From Lachnospiraceae bacterium (GTDB taxonomy: Bacteria > Bacillota > Clostridia > Lachnospirales > Lachnospiraceae), in assembly GCA_017469935.1 (NCBI GenBank), contig JAFUFL010000004.1:40385-104384 (forward strand): DNA of 64,000 nucleotides, written 5' to 3'. A program made the position numbers and the translations under genes. The notes beneath the pieces are model-generated. The model saw only the letters and a program-made list of their open reading frames with translations. It had not been told where the DNA came from and did no database searches. This document shows, piece by piece, positions 45,023 through 54,548 of the stretch (positions are counted from its first letter, which is position 1; each line of letters starts with the position of its first letter).

Positions 45023-45862
45023 ATGGAAATTCAACAAATTGTACAAACCGAAATCACCCGTCTTCTTAAAGAAAGAGTCCGCCTTGAGAATCTTCTGCGG
45101 GAATTGCCCGAGGGCAGCCTGATCATCACCAAAACCAATATTGGCGGCAAGACTTATCACAAGTGGTACTCTTCCACAATCTCCGCAGACAGCGGCAAAA
45201 AAGTTCATAAGTATATCCCCAAAGCCGACAAACCGCTTGCCGCCGGCCTCGCCCGCAGACAGTTTTACCTCAGACAAATTGAAGAAATCGACAACGAACT
45301 GGATGCTCTGAACGCATATCTTTCAAAACATCGCTCCCCCACAGTTCTCGACTCCGTTTTTGATGATGCTGCGCTTGTGAATATTTTGAAAAAAGAGCTT
45401 CCTGCCCCGGAAGCTTCACTGGCCGAAGAACTCAATAATTGGGTACATGCGGTTTACGAAAAAAATCCCAATCATCCCGAAAAGCTGGTCGTCCCTACAG
45501 TAACCGGAGAAATGGTCCGCTCGAAGTCAGAAGCAATGATCCTGATGCTTCTTGAATATTCCGGCATCCCGTACCGTTACGAATGCAGGCTGGATATCGA
45601 CCGCAAGGCATATTATCCGGACTTTACAATACGCCATCCCTATACAGGTGAAATCCTTTACTGGGAGCATGTCGGTATGCTCGACGATCCCTCCTATCGC
45701 TCGGATTTTCTTAACAAGCTCCACAAATATATCAATAACGGTCTGCTTCCGGACCACAATCTGATTCTCACCTATGAAAGCGACGGTCATCCCCTTGATA
45801 TTAAGATTGCACTCGATAAAATCAGGGAATTCCTGTCATACGATGGACTTCTGACTGTTTGA
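45023..45862 (+). CDS. PD-(D/E)XK nuclease-like protein, intact copy
   Basis: 279 residues, AGGAGG upstream. Residues 1-30 look like a coiled coil, about 31-75 a small beta part (GSLIITK...HKWYSS, basic KKVHKYIPK), and 76-105 a second helix pair. The C-terminal half holds Glu170 (RSKSEA), Asp200 (YPDFTIRHP) and Glu215 (LYWEHVG) at the spacing of a PD-(D/E)XK core. The usual ExK lysine is replaced, as EHV, so activity must be tested. I recall this as a multi-copy hypothetical family in gut Clostridia. It is flanked by inverted copies of the 208-bp element. Function unknown; a DNA- or RNA-processing role is inference. Confidence 0.75.
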   Translation: MEIQQIVQTEITRLLKERVRLENLLRELPEGSLIITKTNIGGKTYHKWYSSTISADSGKKVHKYIPKADKPLAAGLARRQFYLRQIEEIDNELDALNAYLSKHRSPTVLDSVFDDAALVNILKKELPAPEASLAEELNNWVHAVYEKNPNHPEKLVVPTVTGEMVRSKSEAMILMLLEYSGIPYRYECRLDIDRKAYYPDFTIRHPYTGEILYWEHVGMLDDPSYRSDFLNKLHKYINNGLLPDHNLILTYESDGHPLDIKIALDKIREFLSYDGLLTV

Positions 45863-45920
45863 CAGAACTGCATCACTCATTTTTTAAAGGAGAAAAAATG
45901 GAGGAGACAAGGGATTTGTG

Positions 45921-46046
45921 CGGCGCAGGGAATTGCGTGGCGCAGGAAATTGTGTGGCGCAGGGGATTGCGTGGCGCAGGGGATTGTGCGGCGCAGGGGA
46001 TTGCGTGGCGCAGGGAATTGCGCGGCGCAGGGGATTGCGTGGCGCG
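45921..46046. repeat. 17-bp tandem repeat, 7.4 copies
   Basis: Unit (T/C)GGCGCAGG(G/A)(G/A)ATTG(C/T)G from 45921. The array stops about 4 bp before the element copy A. Reading frames across it are only repeats and are not called genes. Confidence 0.9.
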
Positions 46047-46049
46047 AAA

Positions 46050-46257
46050 ATTAGGCATAAACAGCCAAATTGGGCAGAAGAGATCCCAATGGCTTCAGAA
46101 AAAGCCATGATTTCTGTCAAATCAGGAAGACTTTTTCCACAGCTCTAGGCATAGCAGCACCCCTAGAGAAAAAATATCTCCCAATTGCTTGCTTCAGCAC
46201 AACGTTCAGGCAAGAAATTGGGAGATGAAATTGTCAAAATGGCGTTTTATGCCTAAA
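46050..46257 (+). mobile_element. 208-bp structured TIR element, copy A
   Basis: Terminal inverted repeat TTAGGCATAAAC..GCC / GGCGTTTTATGCCTAA. Internal stems: ATCTCCCAATT..CTTGC with its complement (long hairpin near the right end), CTCTAGG/CCTAGAG, and GAAAAAG/CTTTTTC enclosing TTTCTG/CAGGAA. About 94% identical to copy B in reverse orientation. No open frame of note. 45863-46374 otherwise holds only the two tandem arrays. Confidence 0.75.
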
Positions 46258-46268
46258 GCACCGCATCG

Positions 46269-46343
46269 CCGCGCATCCTATCACCGCGCATCCTATCACC
46301 GCGCATCCTATCACCGCGCATCACCTCGCCGCACATCAAACCG
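46269..46343. repeat. 15-bp tandem repeat, five copies
   Basis: Unit CCGCGCATCCTATCA at 46269, 46284 and 46299, then two degenerate units. It starts about 11 bp after element A and ends shortly before the ABC exporter stop. Confidence 0.88.
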
Positions 46344-46374
46344 CCGCAGCGCCGCAGACCCCGCTTCCCTCACC

Positions 46375-48252
46375 TCACTCCATAAGCCCGTCGGGATCTC
46401 CGATCCCGCCGCCGGTCTGCCGCGCCCAGAGGTCCGCGTACTCGCCGTCCGCGGCGATGAGCTCGGTGTGCGTGCCATCCTCGACAATCTCGCCTTCCCG
46501 CAGGACCACGATCCGGTCCAGGCTCGCGACCGTGGAGAGCCGGTGGGCAATCACGATGGAGGTGCGCCCCTTCATGAGATTCTGCAGGGCGGCCTGGATC
46601 AGCTGTTCGCTCTCGGAATCCAGCGCGCTGGTGGCCTCGTCCAGTACCAGGATCGGCGCATCTGTCAAAATAGCGCGCGCAATAGCAATTCGCTGGCGCT
46701 GCCCGCCGGAGAGCTTTACGCCGCGCTCGCCGGTGATGGTATCAAACCCGTCCGGCAGCCGCTCGATGAACTCCAGCGCGTTGGCGTCGGCCGCCGCCTG
46801 CCGGATCTCTTCCGGGGTGGCTTCGGGGCGTCCGTAGGCGATATTTTCGGAGATGGTCCTGTGGAAGAGGAGCGGCTCCTGGGGCACATAGGCAATCCGG
46901 CGGCGCAGGCTCACCTGCGACACTTTGGAGATCTCCTGGCCGTCGACAAGGATCCGGCCCTCCTGGATGTCCACCAGGCGAAGCAGAAGGCGGGTCAGTG
47001 TGGTTTTGCCGGAGCCGGATTTTCCGACGAGGCCGATTCGCTGGCCGGCCGGTATGTGCAGGTCAAAGTGCTCGAACACGGCAGTGGGGTGGCCGCCGTC
47101 CGTGTACCAGAAGCTCAGGTCGGAGAAATCGATGTCGCCCTTCTTCACGACCAGGGCAGGCGCGTCCGGAAGGTCGGCGACAAGGCGGGGCTCGTCCAGG
47201 ATCACCGTCATGTCGTGGGCGTCTCCCAGGGCGTGGTTGATGCTCTGCATGACGCTCGTCAGCATGTTAAAGCGCAGGGTCAGGTTGTTGGTGTAGCTGA
47301 ACATCATGACCAGAGTGCCCGCGCTGATGCCGAACCAGGCGTTGCCGCCCGCCAGAAAGAAGGTCAGGATCGCCATGATCACGACGATCATGGAAGAGGC
47401 GACGGCGCCGGAGAAGAGAGTCCCGCGCATGCGGCGGGAGTCGTTGACATAGACTTCTTTGTTGATCTGCCCGAACAGGTCGCGCTCGTACTGCTCGCGG
47501 CCGGAAGTTTTGACGGCAAGAATGTTGGTGATGCTGTCGGAGAGCTCGCCGGAGAGCCGGTTCTGCGCGCCGGCGGTCTCCGCGTTGAGTTTCTGCAATC
47601 TTTTGAACAGGTGGTAGACCACAATGCAGTAAACGACCAGAAAGACGGCGACAATGAGCACGTACAGCGGGACCAGCGGCAGCAGGATGGCGATGATGAA
47701 CACCACGGTCGCGGCTGCGGGAATGACGGAATAGGTCAGGGTCTGCATGAGCTGGTTGTAGGCGCTCGTGAACTTGCTGGTCTGGCTGACGAGGGAGCCG
47801 CCGTAGCGGTTGTTGTGGAACGTCATGGACTGGTTGGCCAGAACGTCGAAGCACATGGAAGACAGATCATAATAGACCAGGATCTGCAGCTTCCACAGGC
47901 TGTAGTCCTGGAGCTTGCTGCAGACCTGCCCCAGCACGTTGCACAGGATCAGAGCGAGGATATGGGGCCCGAAAACGGGAAAGACCTGGTCCGCCGTGAC
48001 CTGCGAGGTGCCGATCCTGTCGATGATCCGCGCGATAATCAGGGGATTGCCGAAGGTCAGAAAGTAGGCATACCCCGTGGAAGTGAGAAGATCCAGCAGG
48101 AAATAGGGCCAGTGGCCCAGTGTTGCCTTGCCAAAATAGTAAAGGGTGCGTCCGGTGACGGAGGCATCTTTTTTTGTGCTGTGGAGGGTGTTGTCGTTTT
48201 TATTATTATTCTTATTGCTATTCATATTCTTATTTCTGTTTGTGGGAAACAC
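46375..48252 (-). CDS. ABC exporter, fused membrane and ATPase domains
   Basis: 625 residues. A six-helix ABC transmembrane domain (about 40-330) and a nucleotide-binding domain with Walker A GKSGSGKTT, signature LSGGQRQRIA and Walker B LVLDEATSALD. The start may be GTG at 48252 (GGAAAAG upstream) or ATG at 48225. The N-terminus is a low-complexity Asn/Lys run. Single half-transporter, so a homodimer or a partner elsewhere. Substrate unknown: lipid, peptide or drug. Confidence 0.9.
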   Translation of the reverse strand: MFPTNRNKNMNSNKNNNKNDNTLHSTKKDASVTGRTLYYFGKATLGHWPYFLLDLLTSTGYAYFLTFGNPLIIARIIDRIGTSQVTADQVFPVFGPHILALILCNVLGQVCSKLQDYSLWKLQILVYYDLSSMCFDVLANQSMTFHNNRYGGSLVSQTSKFTSAYNQLMQTLTYSVIPAAATVVFIIAILLPLVPLYVLIVAVFLVVYCIVVYHLFKRLQKLNAETAGAQNRLSGELSDSITNILAVKTSGREQYERDLFGQINKEVYVNDSRRMRGTLFSGAVASSMIVVIMAILTFFLAGGNAWFGISAGTLVMMFSYTNNLTLRFNMLTSVMQSINHALGDAHDMTVILDEPRLVADLPDAPALVVKKGDIDFSDLSFWYTDGGHPTAVFEHFDLHIPAGQRIGLVGKSGSGKTTLTRLLLRLVDIQEGRILVDGQEISKVSQVSLRRRIAYVPQEPLLFHRTISENIAYGRPEATPEEIRQAAADANALEFIERLPDGFDTITGERGVKLSGGQRQRIAIARAILTDAPILVLDEATSALDSESEQLIQAALQNLMKGRTSIVIAHRLSTVASLDRIVVLREGEIVEDGTHTELIAADGEYADLWARQTGGGIGDPDGLME

Positions 48253-48323
48253 GTCTTTTCCATTTCACTGCAGGGCTTTTTTTGCCGCGCCGGCAACAGC
48301 ATGTCAGTGCGCGGGCAGGACTG

Positions 48324-49346
48324 TCAAGCTTCCCGTATCTTCTTGTTCAGTGTATTGAGGACATGCTTCTTGTCGGCGCTCCACAGGGGTGCGACGAGAA
48401 GCTTTTTTGGCCCGTCTCCCGTGATCCGGTGGACGACCGTCTCAGGCGGAAGAAGCTTTAGGCAGTCGACGATCAGGTCGCTGTAGGAATCAAGTGTGGG
48501 CAGCGGGAAGGGCTCAGCCTCATATTCGCCGGCAAGCTGCGTCCCTTTTAAAATATGCAGAAGCTGGAGCTTGATGCCGTCAAGGGGCGGCTTCAAATGC
48601 GAGAGATAACGGACGGTTTCCAGCATATCTTCGCGCGTCTCGCCGGGGAGTCCCAGGATGACGTGGACGATGACTTCGAGGCCGGCGGGATATGCCGCGG
48701 ATGCACAGCGGTCTGTCAACGGCGCTGTATGCCCGTGTGTCGCGCCGGTTCTGGCGGCTTCCCCGGAGGCAGTCTCGGCAGCCGCGTCCTGTGCGCCGAA
48801 GGGTTCCTTGAGCCTGCGGTAAGCATCTTCAAAAACCGGAAGTTCGTACCCGCGATGAACGCGGCGCGCCGTCTTCTCGTGGATCGTCTGCAGGCCCAGT
48901 TCTACCCAGACAGGCTTGCCGGAGGAAATCTGAAGATCCCGAAGCATCTGCACCGTTTCATCGGGGAGGCAGTCCGGGCGCGTGCCGATGTCCAGGGTAA
49001 CAATCTGAGGATGGGAAAGCGCCTCCAAGTAGAGAGCACGGAGCCGGTCGACATTTCCGTACGTGTTGGTATAGGACTGGAAATAGGCGATATAGCGGCG
49101 GTCCTGCGCCGCGATGGAAGCCGGGATCTTGGGATCCACTCGCTCTCGGGCTTCTTCGATCTGCTCGCTTATGGGCAAAAGCGGCGCGGCGAAATCGCCG
49201 GAGCCGCCCTCCGAGCAGAAGGTGCATCCGCCGGTTCCTATGGACCCGTCGCGATTCGGGCAGGTGCAGCCGCTCTGCAGGGACAGGCGGTAGACTTTGG
49301 TGCCGAAGCGACGGCGCATGGATTCGTTAAAGGAGAGGTAGTGCAT
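48324..49346 (-). CDS. Radical SAM protein of the YhcC/TIGR01212 family
   Basis: 340 residues. The iron-sulfur cysteines are in SGCTCPNRDGSIGTGGCTFC, with TIGR01212 features YFQSYTNTYG, IGTRPDCLPDE and WVELGLQTIHEKTA. A roughly 40-residue Ala/Thr/Gly-rich insertion follows residue 195 and is unusual for the family. Role unknown; relatives are thought to act on tRNA or other cellular substrates. AAAGG lies before the start. Confidence 0.9.
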   Translation of the reverse strand: MHYLSFNESMRRRFGTKVYRLSLQSGCTCPNRDGSIGTGGCTFCSEGGSGDFAAPLLPISEQIEEARERVDPKIPASIAAQDRRYIAYFQSYTNTYGNVDRLRALYLEALSHPQIVTLDIGTRPDCLPDETVQMLRDLQISSGKPVWVELGLQTIHEKTARRVHRGYELPVFEDAYRRLKEPFGAQDAAAETASGEAARTGATHGHTAPLTDRCASAAYPAGLEVIVHVILGLPGETREDMLETVRYLSHLKPPLDGIKLQLLHILKGTQLAGEYEAEPFPLPTLDSYSDLIVDCLKLLPPETVVHRITGDGPKKLLVAPLWSADKKHVLNTLNKKIREA

Positions 49347-49627
49347 AGTTCGTACCTTTCAAATTTGTATCTGATGCTGCGGCCCGACCCGCCCGCAGAG
49401 GCAGCCCTGTTAGCCGCACCTCTACAATATCATATACAGAAGATCCAAATCATCCCAATTATCGGTCAAAATACCGGACATACGCAGTGACCGGGTCTGC
49501 GGCGCCTCACAGAACATTTAACCATCTCCCGAGAACGGCATCATATCGTGCTCCGACCTCCCTTTGGGCAAGATAAATACATCAGAAAACAGAAATTAAG
49601 CTGTATATTTAAAAGGGAGGGTAACAC

Positions 49628-49666
49628 ATGAACAGCCGTTATAGTTCGGTGCGGTTTTTGCTATAA
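49628..49666 (+). other. Possible 12-codon leader ORF upstream of the second C11/BspA gene
   Basis: ATG with an excellent GGGAGGG site encodes MNSRYSSVRFLL and stops. A TATAAT overlaps its end at 49662. It may be a leader peptide or the broken start of a lost gene. The rest of the gap 49347-49775 shows only a stem at 49711-49743. Confidence 0.3.
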
Positions 49667-49710
49667 TCAATTGCAGAGGCAGTGGAAACTACACGGAGCG
49701 GGCCGCAAGG

Positions 49711-49743
49711 CCGGGCAAAGCCGCGTTCGCGGCGTTTTGCCGG
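49711..49743 (+). promoter_or_regulatory. Stem-loop in the 5' region of the second C11/BspA gene
   Basis: CCGGGCAAA-CCGCG/CGCGG-TTTTGCCGG with a two-base loop, 32 bp before the start. It may affect mRNA stability; no terminator function expected. Confidence 0.4.
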
Positions 49744-49775
49744 ATCAGCGCCGTACCATGACAAGGGGGACTTAT

Positions 49776-52700
49776 ATGAAAAAGGCCATATCATTTCTGC
49801 TCAGCTGCGCACTGGTCATGACGGGCTGCGGCGCCGCGCAGGGCACAGGCGGCAGCTCGGGGGCGGCGGGGACCACCCGGGAGACGGCACGGGATAGCGC
49901 CGAACAGGCGCAGGAGAATGCGGAAGAGGCACAGGAAAATTCGGAAGAGGCACAGGAAAATTCGGAACAGGCGGCGGAAGCCGGTACGGCCGGCGAAAAA
50001 CCCGCGCTCGAAGTCCTGGGTGAAGAAGAGGATACTTTCGACAGGGCGGTAAAGAACCGCTCCTCACAGACGGCGGCGGACCCGGACGCCTGTATTCTTC
50101 GCGAGAGAGTGTCGGCGCAGACAGGCACTGAGGGCGCACGGACGGAGAGCGAGGCCGGCGGGCCCGCCGCAAAAGCCCCGAAAGAATACACCGTCATGGT
50201 CTATGTTGTGGGATCCAACCTGGAGAGCCGGGTGGGCGCCGCCACTTCGGACATCGAAGAGATGGAAGACGCGGGACTTGATTTCGATAAGACCAATCTT
50301 TTGGTGTACACGGGCGGAAGCAGGCGCTGGGTCAGCGATATCCCCAATGACACGAACAGCGTGCTGGACATTTCCCGGGAGGACGAAGGCCGGATCATAG
50401 CCGGGACCGACCGGGCGGCGAATATGGGCTCTCCGCAGACGCTGACGGAATTTGTCAATTACTGCACACGAAATTATCCGGCGGATCACTATGCGCTGGT
50501 CCTGTGGGATCACGGCGGCGGGCCGCTGTGGGGATACGGAAGCGATGAGCTGTTCGGAAATGACAGCCTGAACCTGGATGAGCTGCGCACGGCCATGAGC
50601 GGCACCATGTTCGGAACGGACAGGAAGCTGGACTGGGTGGGCTTTGACGCCTGCCTGATGGGCTCGATCGAGAATGCGGTCCTGTGGAAAGATTATGCGC
50701 AGTACCTGATCGGCTCGGAAGAAGTGGAAGCCGGCCGCGGCTGGGACTATCATTTCCTGAGCGTGTTTAATGACTCGCCGACGGCGGAGGAGTCCGCGCG
50801 CGCGGTCGTAGACGCGTACGGGACTTATTATGAAGAGAACCGGAGTGAATTTTTTGCCCCCGACGCGACGCTGTCCGTGATGGACCTGTCTGCCGCGGAC
50901 GGGGTGACGGACGCCGTCAATTCGCTGTTCAGTTCCATGAATGAGGGAGTCCTCGGCGGAGACTATGCGAAAATAAACCAGGCAAGAAGCAAGGCAAAGG
51001 CCTTCGGACTGAGCTCGGTGGAAAGTGTAGAGGCGGCCTACGACCTTCTCGATCTTAAAGATTTCACCGAACAGCTCCGGGAGCTCTATCCGTCGGAGTG
51101 CGACGCGGCAGCCGACGCGGTGGACCGGATGGTGATCCATTCCACCGCCAATGTGGAGGGAGCCGGCGGCGTATCCATATATATACCCGGAAACAACAAA
51201 GCTCTTTACAACGCGTCGGAGGATCTTTCCGCGGGGAATGAACCGATCTCCTCCGGATACGGGAATTTTGTGGATTCCTTCGCGGGAGAATGGATGGCGG
51301 AGTCGGAGATCGCCTGGAATCTGGAGGCGCCCTCCGTCAGCGGTGACGAACTGACGCTGCCGCTGACGCAGGAGCAGGTGCAGAACGTCTCCCAGGCGTA
51401 TTACGCAATACTTTGGCGCAATTCCGCCGGCGAGTACATGAGGGCCCTGATCGATATACCGATCGAGGCGGACGAGGAGGGAATCCTGCATATTCCCGCG
51501 GATCCCATGCTGGTGACGACGACTTCGGATATGCAGAAAAACGAAATCCCCTGGACCTGCAGGCAGGTCTCGGCCAAAGCGGGAGTCAATACCTACAGCA
51601 CGCTGAAGACCTATATCAGCGCCGCAAATGAATTTACGGATTACCAGCCGATTCTCGATGAGGAAGTCGAGGTTATATTCAAGAATAAAGCCGGAGAGAG
51701 CGGGACGACGGTAAAGGATGTTATTTCGCTCAGCGGAGGCGCCTGGAGCAGCGGAAAGGGATCGGTCGATGTGACGAGCTACACGACCATCCTGGATATG
51801 GGGTGCTTCGGACGAACCCCCAGGAGAAAAGAAAACGGGGAGATGGAACCTTTTTCCAACTGGAACAAAAGCGGGTCTTATGAGTCTTCTCCGCTTCCGG
51901 TGGACAAGAGCTTCAGTTTTGTCATGAGACCGGCGTCGTCCTTTGATCTTAAGTTCATATGCCAGGTTGTGGTCAGGGACGTTCACGACGGAATTCACGC
52001 CTCTGACTACACGGAGCTGCCCGTCGGGAAAGAGAGGGAGATCGTCGAGGAGAAGACGCCCGGCGGCGTGCTCCGGTATGAGATCTTCGAGGATCACGCG
52101 GAGCTGTATGAATATGAGGGGAGCGATACGGCGGTCGAGGTCGCCGCTGCCGTTTCGGGAAAGCCCGTGACGGTTATCGGAGGCGGCGCTTTCCGGAGCA
52201 ACAACGACAAATACCTCACCGAAGAACCCTATGCGGAGACCGTCAAACTCCCGGATTCGATCACGGAGATCGGTGTCTTGGCCCTGCCTCATGTAAAGCA
52301 GGTCAATCTCCCGGACGGACTAAAAGTCATAGGGGAGAGAGGGCTTGAGTACCTCGGCGCGGAAGAGATCACGCTTCCGGACGGCCTGGAGAGCATCGGC
52401 TCGGCGGCATTTATGGGAAGCGAGCTGAAAAAGGTGAAGATTCCGGATTCTGTTCAAAAGATAGGCCCGATCCCGTTTTTGTACTGCAGCCGTCTTAAAG
52501 AGATCCAGGTCGGGAAAAACAATAAGAACTATAAATCCGCAGACGGCGTTCTTTACACAAAAGACGGGCGCAGGCTCATTCAGTATCCGGCGGGAAAAGG
52601 AGAGAGCTGCCGCATAGAAGAGGGAACGGAGACGATCGCGTACGGCGCTTTTGCCGCCACGGACAGCAGCGGCCTGCTCGACGAAGCCGTGTATCTGAGG

Positions 52701-54470
52701 CAAGTCACATTTCCCGACACGCTCAGGACCATAGAGAACGCGGCGTTTATTAACTGTGAATATCTGGAATCGATCGAGCTTCCGGATTCGCTGGAAAAGA
52801 TCGGGAAGGACGCGTTCGGAAAGGTATTCAATTACTATGCTCCCGAGACGCAGATCGGGCCGATCCGGATCGGCCCGGCGGTCAGGGAGATCGGCGAGTG
52901 GGCCTTTTCCGGGATCGGGACCGAAGGCTTCGAGGTGGACGAGAATAACGAATACTATGCTTCGCGAGACGGTTTTATAACAAATAAAGCCGGCGACACT
53001 ATTTTGGCGGCACCGCGCCGGACAGACGGAAATCTGGAGATCCCGGAGGGAATTACGACGCTCCCTGACCATGTGTTCATGCATGTGTTCGCTCCGGATT
53101 TTTACATTCCCGACTCGGTCTTCAGGTTTGCGCCGGAGACATTCGGAGATAATGCGCCGAATATCACGATCCACTGCACGGACGGCTCCGCCGCCAAGGC
53201 TTATGCGGAGAAATACGGCATCAATTATGAGATCGTCGGCGAAGAAGGGGTGAGCGGGGCCGCCGCGAAGTCCGCCTATACCAAAGAGACACAGAGCGAG
53301 GACGGCGTCACGCTGCTCTGGCATGTATTCGCGGACCATGCGGAACTTGCGGAAATGGAGACGGACGATTCGAAGAAAGTATATGAAGTTCCCGCGCAGT
53401 ATAAAAATCTTCCCGTTACCGCACTGGGATCTGAGGGACAGACTGAATATGAGCTGGGGGCAGCCTACGTGGATAAAATAGTGATCCCGGCATCCGTGCA
53501 GAGCGTAAGCGTAGAGTTTTTGGGGAACCTGTACGGTACTGTGCAGATCGAGGTCGCGAGGGACAACCCCTCGCTTCGAAGCGTGGACAATGTCCTGCTG
53601 ACGCAGGACGGCGAACTGCTGTTTTATCCGAGGGACAGGCAGGATCGGGAATATACGGTTCCGGACGGCACAAGGGCAATCGGGGAAGAAGCTTTCTATT
53701 CATGCTCCTATCTCGAAAAAGTCACGCTGCCGGATACGGTCTATACCATAGGGAAGAGTGCGTTCCAAAACTGTTATCTCCTCGCAGAGGTGACTTTGGG
53801 AGAAGGGATTGAAAATATAGATAACGGTGCGTTTTGGGGCTGCGATGCCCTGACCCGGATCGATTTCCCCAAAAATCTGAGAACGATCGGAGATTACGCT
53901 TTCCGTGATACAAAGCTCAGAGACGTCAAAATCCCGTCGACAGTCGAGGCGATCGGCAGTGCTGCCTTCACGGTCGGAGAGGGCTTCGGGGAGATCACGC
54001 TTCCCGAGAACCTGACCTATCTGGGATTCAGTGCATTTGAAGCGGACGATTCCGCCGAGGCGCCCTACCGTGCGCAGCAGGAGTCCCTGAAGATTCCGGA
54101 AGGGATTCTCTTCGAGCCCGGCATGATCCAGGGCATTGAGGTCATGAATTTCGAAGTGGCCGAAAACAATCCCCATCACAGCATTAAGGACGGGCTTCTC
54201 ATGAGCGCGGACGCAAAGACGCTGGTATGCGTGCCCGGAGGAAGAGAGGGAGAGCTGACGGTTCCGGAGGGAACGGAGACGATTCAGTATTATGCGTTTA
54301 ACGAGTGTCCGCATCTGACGGATGTCTATGTGCCCGACTCGGTGACCGACATAGGAAACCTGGGAGAGGACGGATTTGATGCGCCCTGCCCTTATAAAGT
54401 GCACTGCCATGCGGGATCGGAGACGCAGCGGCAGCTGGAGGCCGTATCGGTTGAGTGGATTGAGTGGTGA
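49776..54470 (+). CDS. C11 (clostripain) peptidase - BspA leucine-rich-repeat lipoprotein, second copy
   Basis: 1564 residues from the ATG at 49776 (AAGGGGG upstream), giving a lipoprotein signal with lipobox MTGC. A seven-residue AQEN(A/S)EE repeat at about 48-70 forms a charged linker. The C11 domain has catalytic His246 (LVLWDHGGG) and Cys293 (GFDACLMG). BspA/LRR_5 repeats fill from about residue 790 to the end, with interspersed blocks like YKSADGVLYTKDGRRLIQYP. Same architecture as 207-4775, so the two arose by duplication and diverged. Probably an anchored surface protease or adhesin; targets unknown. Confidence 0.88.
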   Translation: MKKAISFLLSCALVMTGCGAAQGTGGSSGAAGTTRETARDSAEQAQENAEEAQENSEEAQENSEQAAEAGTAGEKPALEVLGEEEDTFDRAVKNRSSQTAADPDACILRERVSAQTGTEGARTESEAGGPAAKAPKEYTVMVYVVGSNLESRVGAATSDIEEMEDAGLDFDKTNLLVYTGGSRRWVSDIPNDTNSVLDISREDEGRIIAGTDRAANMGSPQTLTEFVNYCTRNYPADHYALVLWDHGGGPLWGYGSDELFGNDSLNLDELRTAMSGTMFGTDRKLDWVGFDACLMGSIENAVLWKDYAQYLIGSEEVEAGRGWDYHFLSVFNDSPTAEESARAVVDAYGTYYEENRSEFFAPDATLSVMDLSAADGVTDAVNSLFSSMNEGVLGGDYAKINQARSKAKAFGLSSVESVEAAYDLLDLKDFTEQLRELYPSECDAAADAVDRMVIHSTANVEGAGGVSIYIPGNNKALYNASEDLSAGNEPISSGYGNFVDSFAGEWMAESEIAWNLEAPSVSGDELTLPLTQEQVQNVSQAYYAILWRNSAGEYMRALIDIPIEADEEGILHIPADPMLVTTTSDMQKNEIPWTCRQVSAKAGVNTYSTLKTYISAANEFTDYQPILDEEVEVIFKNKAGESGTTVKDVISLSGGAWSSGKGSVDVTSYTTILDMGCFGRTPRRKENGEMEPFSNWNKSGSYESSPLPVDKSFSFVMRPASSFDLKFICQVVVRDVHDGIHASDYTELPVGKEREIVEEKTPGGVLRYEIFEDHAELYEYEGSDTAVEVAAAVSGKPVTVIGGGAFRSNNDKYLTEEPYAETVKLPDSITEIGVLALPHVKQVNLPDGLKVIGERGLEYLGAEEITLPDGLESIGSAAFMGSELKKVKIPDSVQKIGPIPFLYCSRLKEIQVGKNNKNYKSADGVLYTKDGRRLIQYPAGKGESCRIEEGTETIAYGAFAATDSSGLLDEAVYLRQVTFPDTLRTIENAAFINCEYLESIELPDSLEKIGKDAFGKVFNYYAPETQIGPIRIGPAVREIGEWAFSGIGTEGFEVDENNEYYASRDGFITNKAGDTILAAPRRTDGNLEIPEGITTLPDHVFMHVFAPDFYIPDSVFRFAPETFGDNAPNITIHCTDGSAAKAYAEKYGINYEIVGEEGVSGAAAKSAYTKETQSEDGVTLLWHVFADHAELAEMETDDSKKVYEVPAQYKNLPVTALGSEGQTEYELGAAYVDKIVIPASVQSVSVEFLGNLYGTVQIEVARDNPSLRSVDNVLLTQDGELLFYPRDRQDREYTVPDGTRAIGEEAFYSCSYLEKVTLPDTVYTIGKSAFQNCYLLAEVTLGEGIENIDNGAFWGCDALTRIDFPKNLRTIGDYAFRDTKLRDVKIPSTVEAIGSAAFTVGEGFGEITLPENLTYLGFSAFEADDSAEAPYRAQQESLKIPEGILFEPGMIQGIEVMNFEVAENNPHHSIKDGLLMSADAKTLVCVPGGREGELTVPEGTETIQYYAFNECPHLTDVYVPDSVTDIGNLGEDGFDAPCPYKVHCHAGSETQRQLEAVSVEWIEW

Positions 54471-54493
54471 TGGCTGCTGACGAAAAACAAAAA

Positions 54494-54526
54494 GAGCCCG
54501 GGAGGACTTCCTGGGCTTTTCGCTTT
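54494..54526 (+). terminator. Bidirectional terminator between the C11/BspA and aldo/keto reductase genes
   Basis: GCCCGGGA/TCCTGGGC stem; TTTTCGCTTTTT on the plus side and TTTTTGTTTTT on the minus side. Confidence 0.85.
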
Positions 54527-54548
54527 TTGGGGTGGTTTGTCCGCCGCG

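Noticed and set aside
45859-46148. Frames through the 17-bp array
   Set aside because: Repetitive translation in several frames and on both strands; no domain or conserved start.
45921-46343. CRISPR array
   Set aside because: Units are contiguous without unique spacers, and no cas genes are near.
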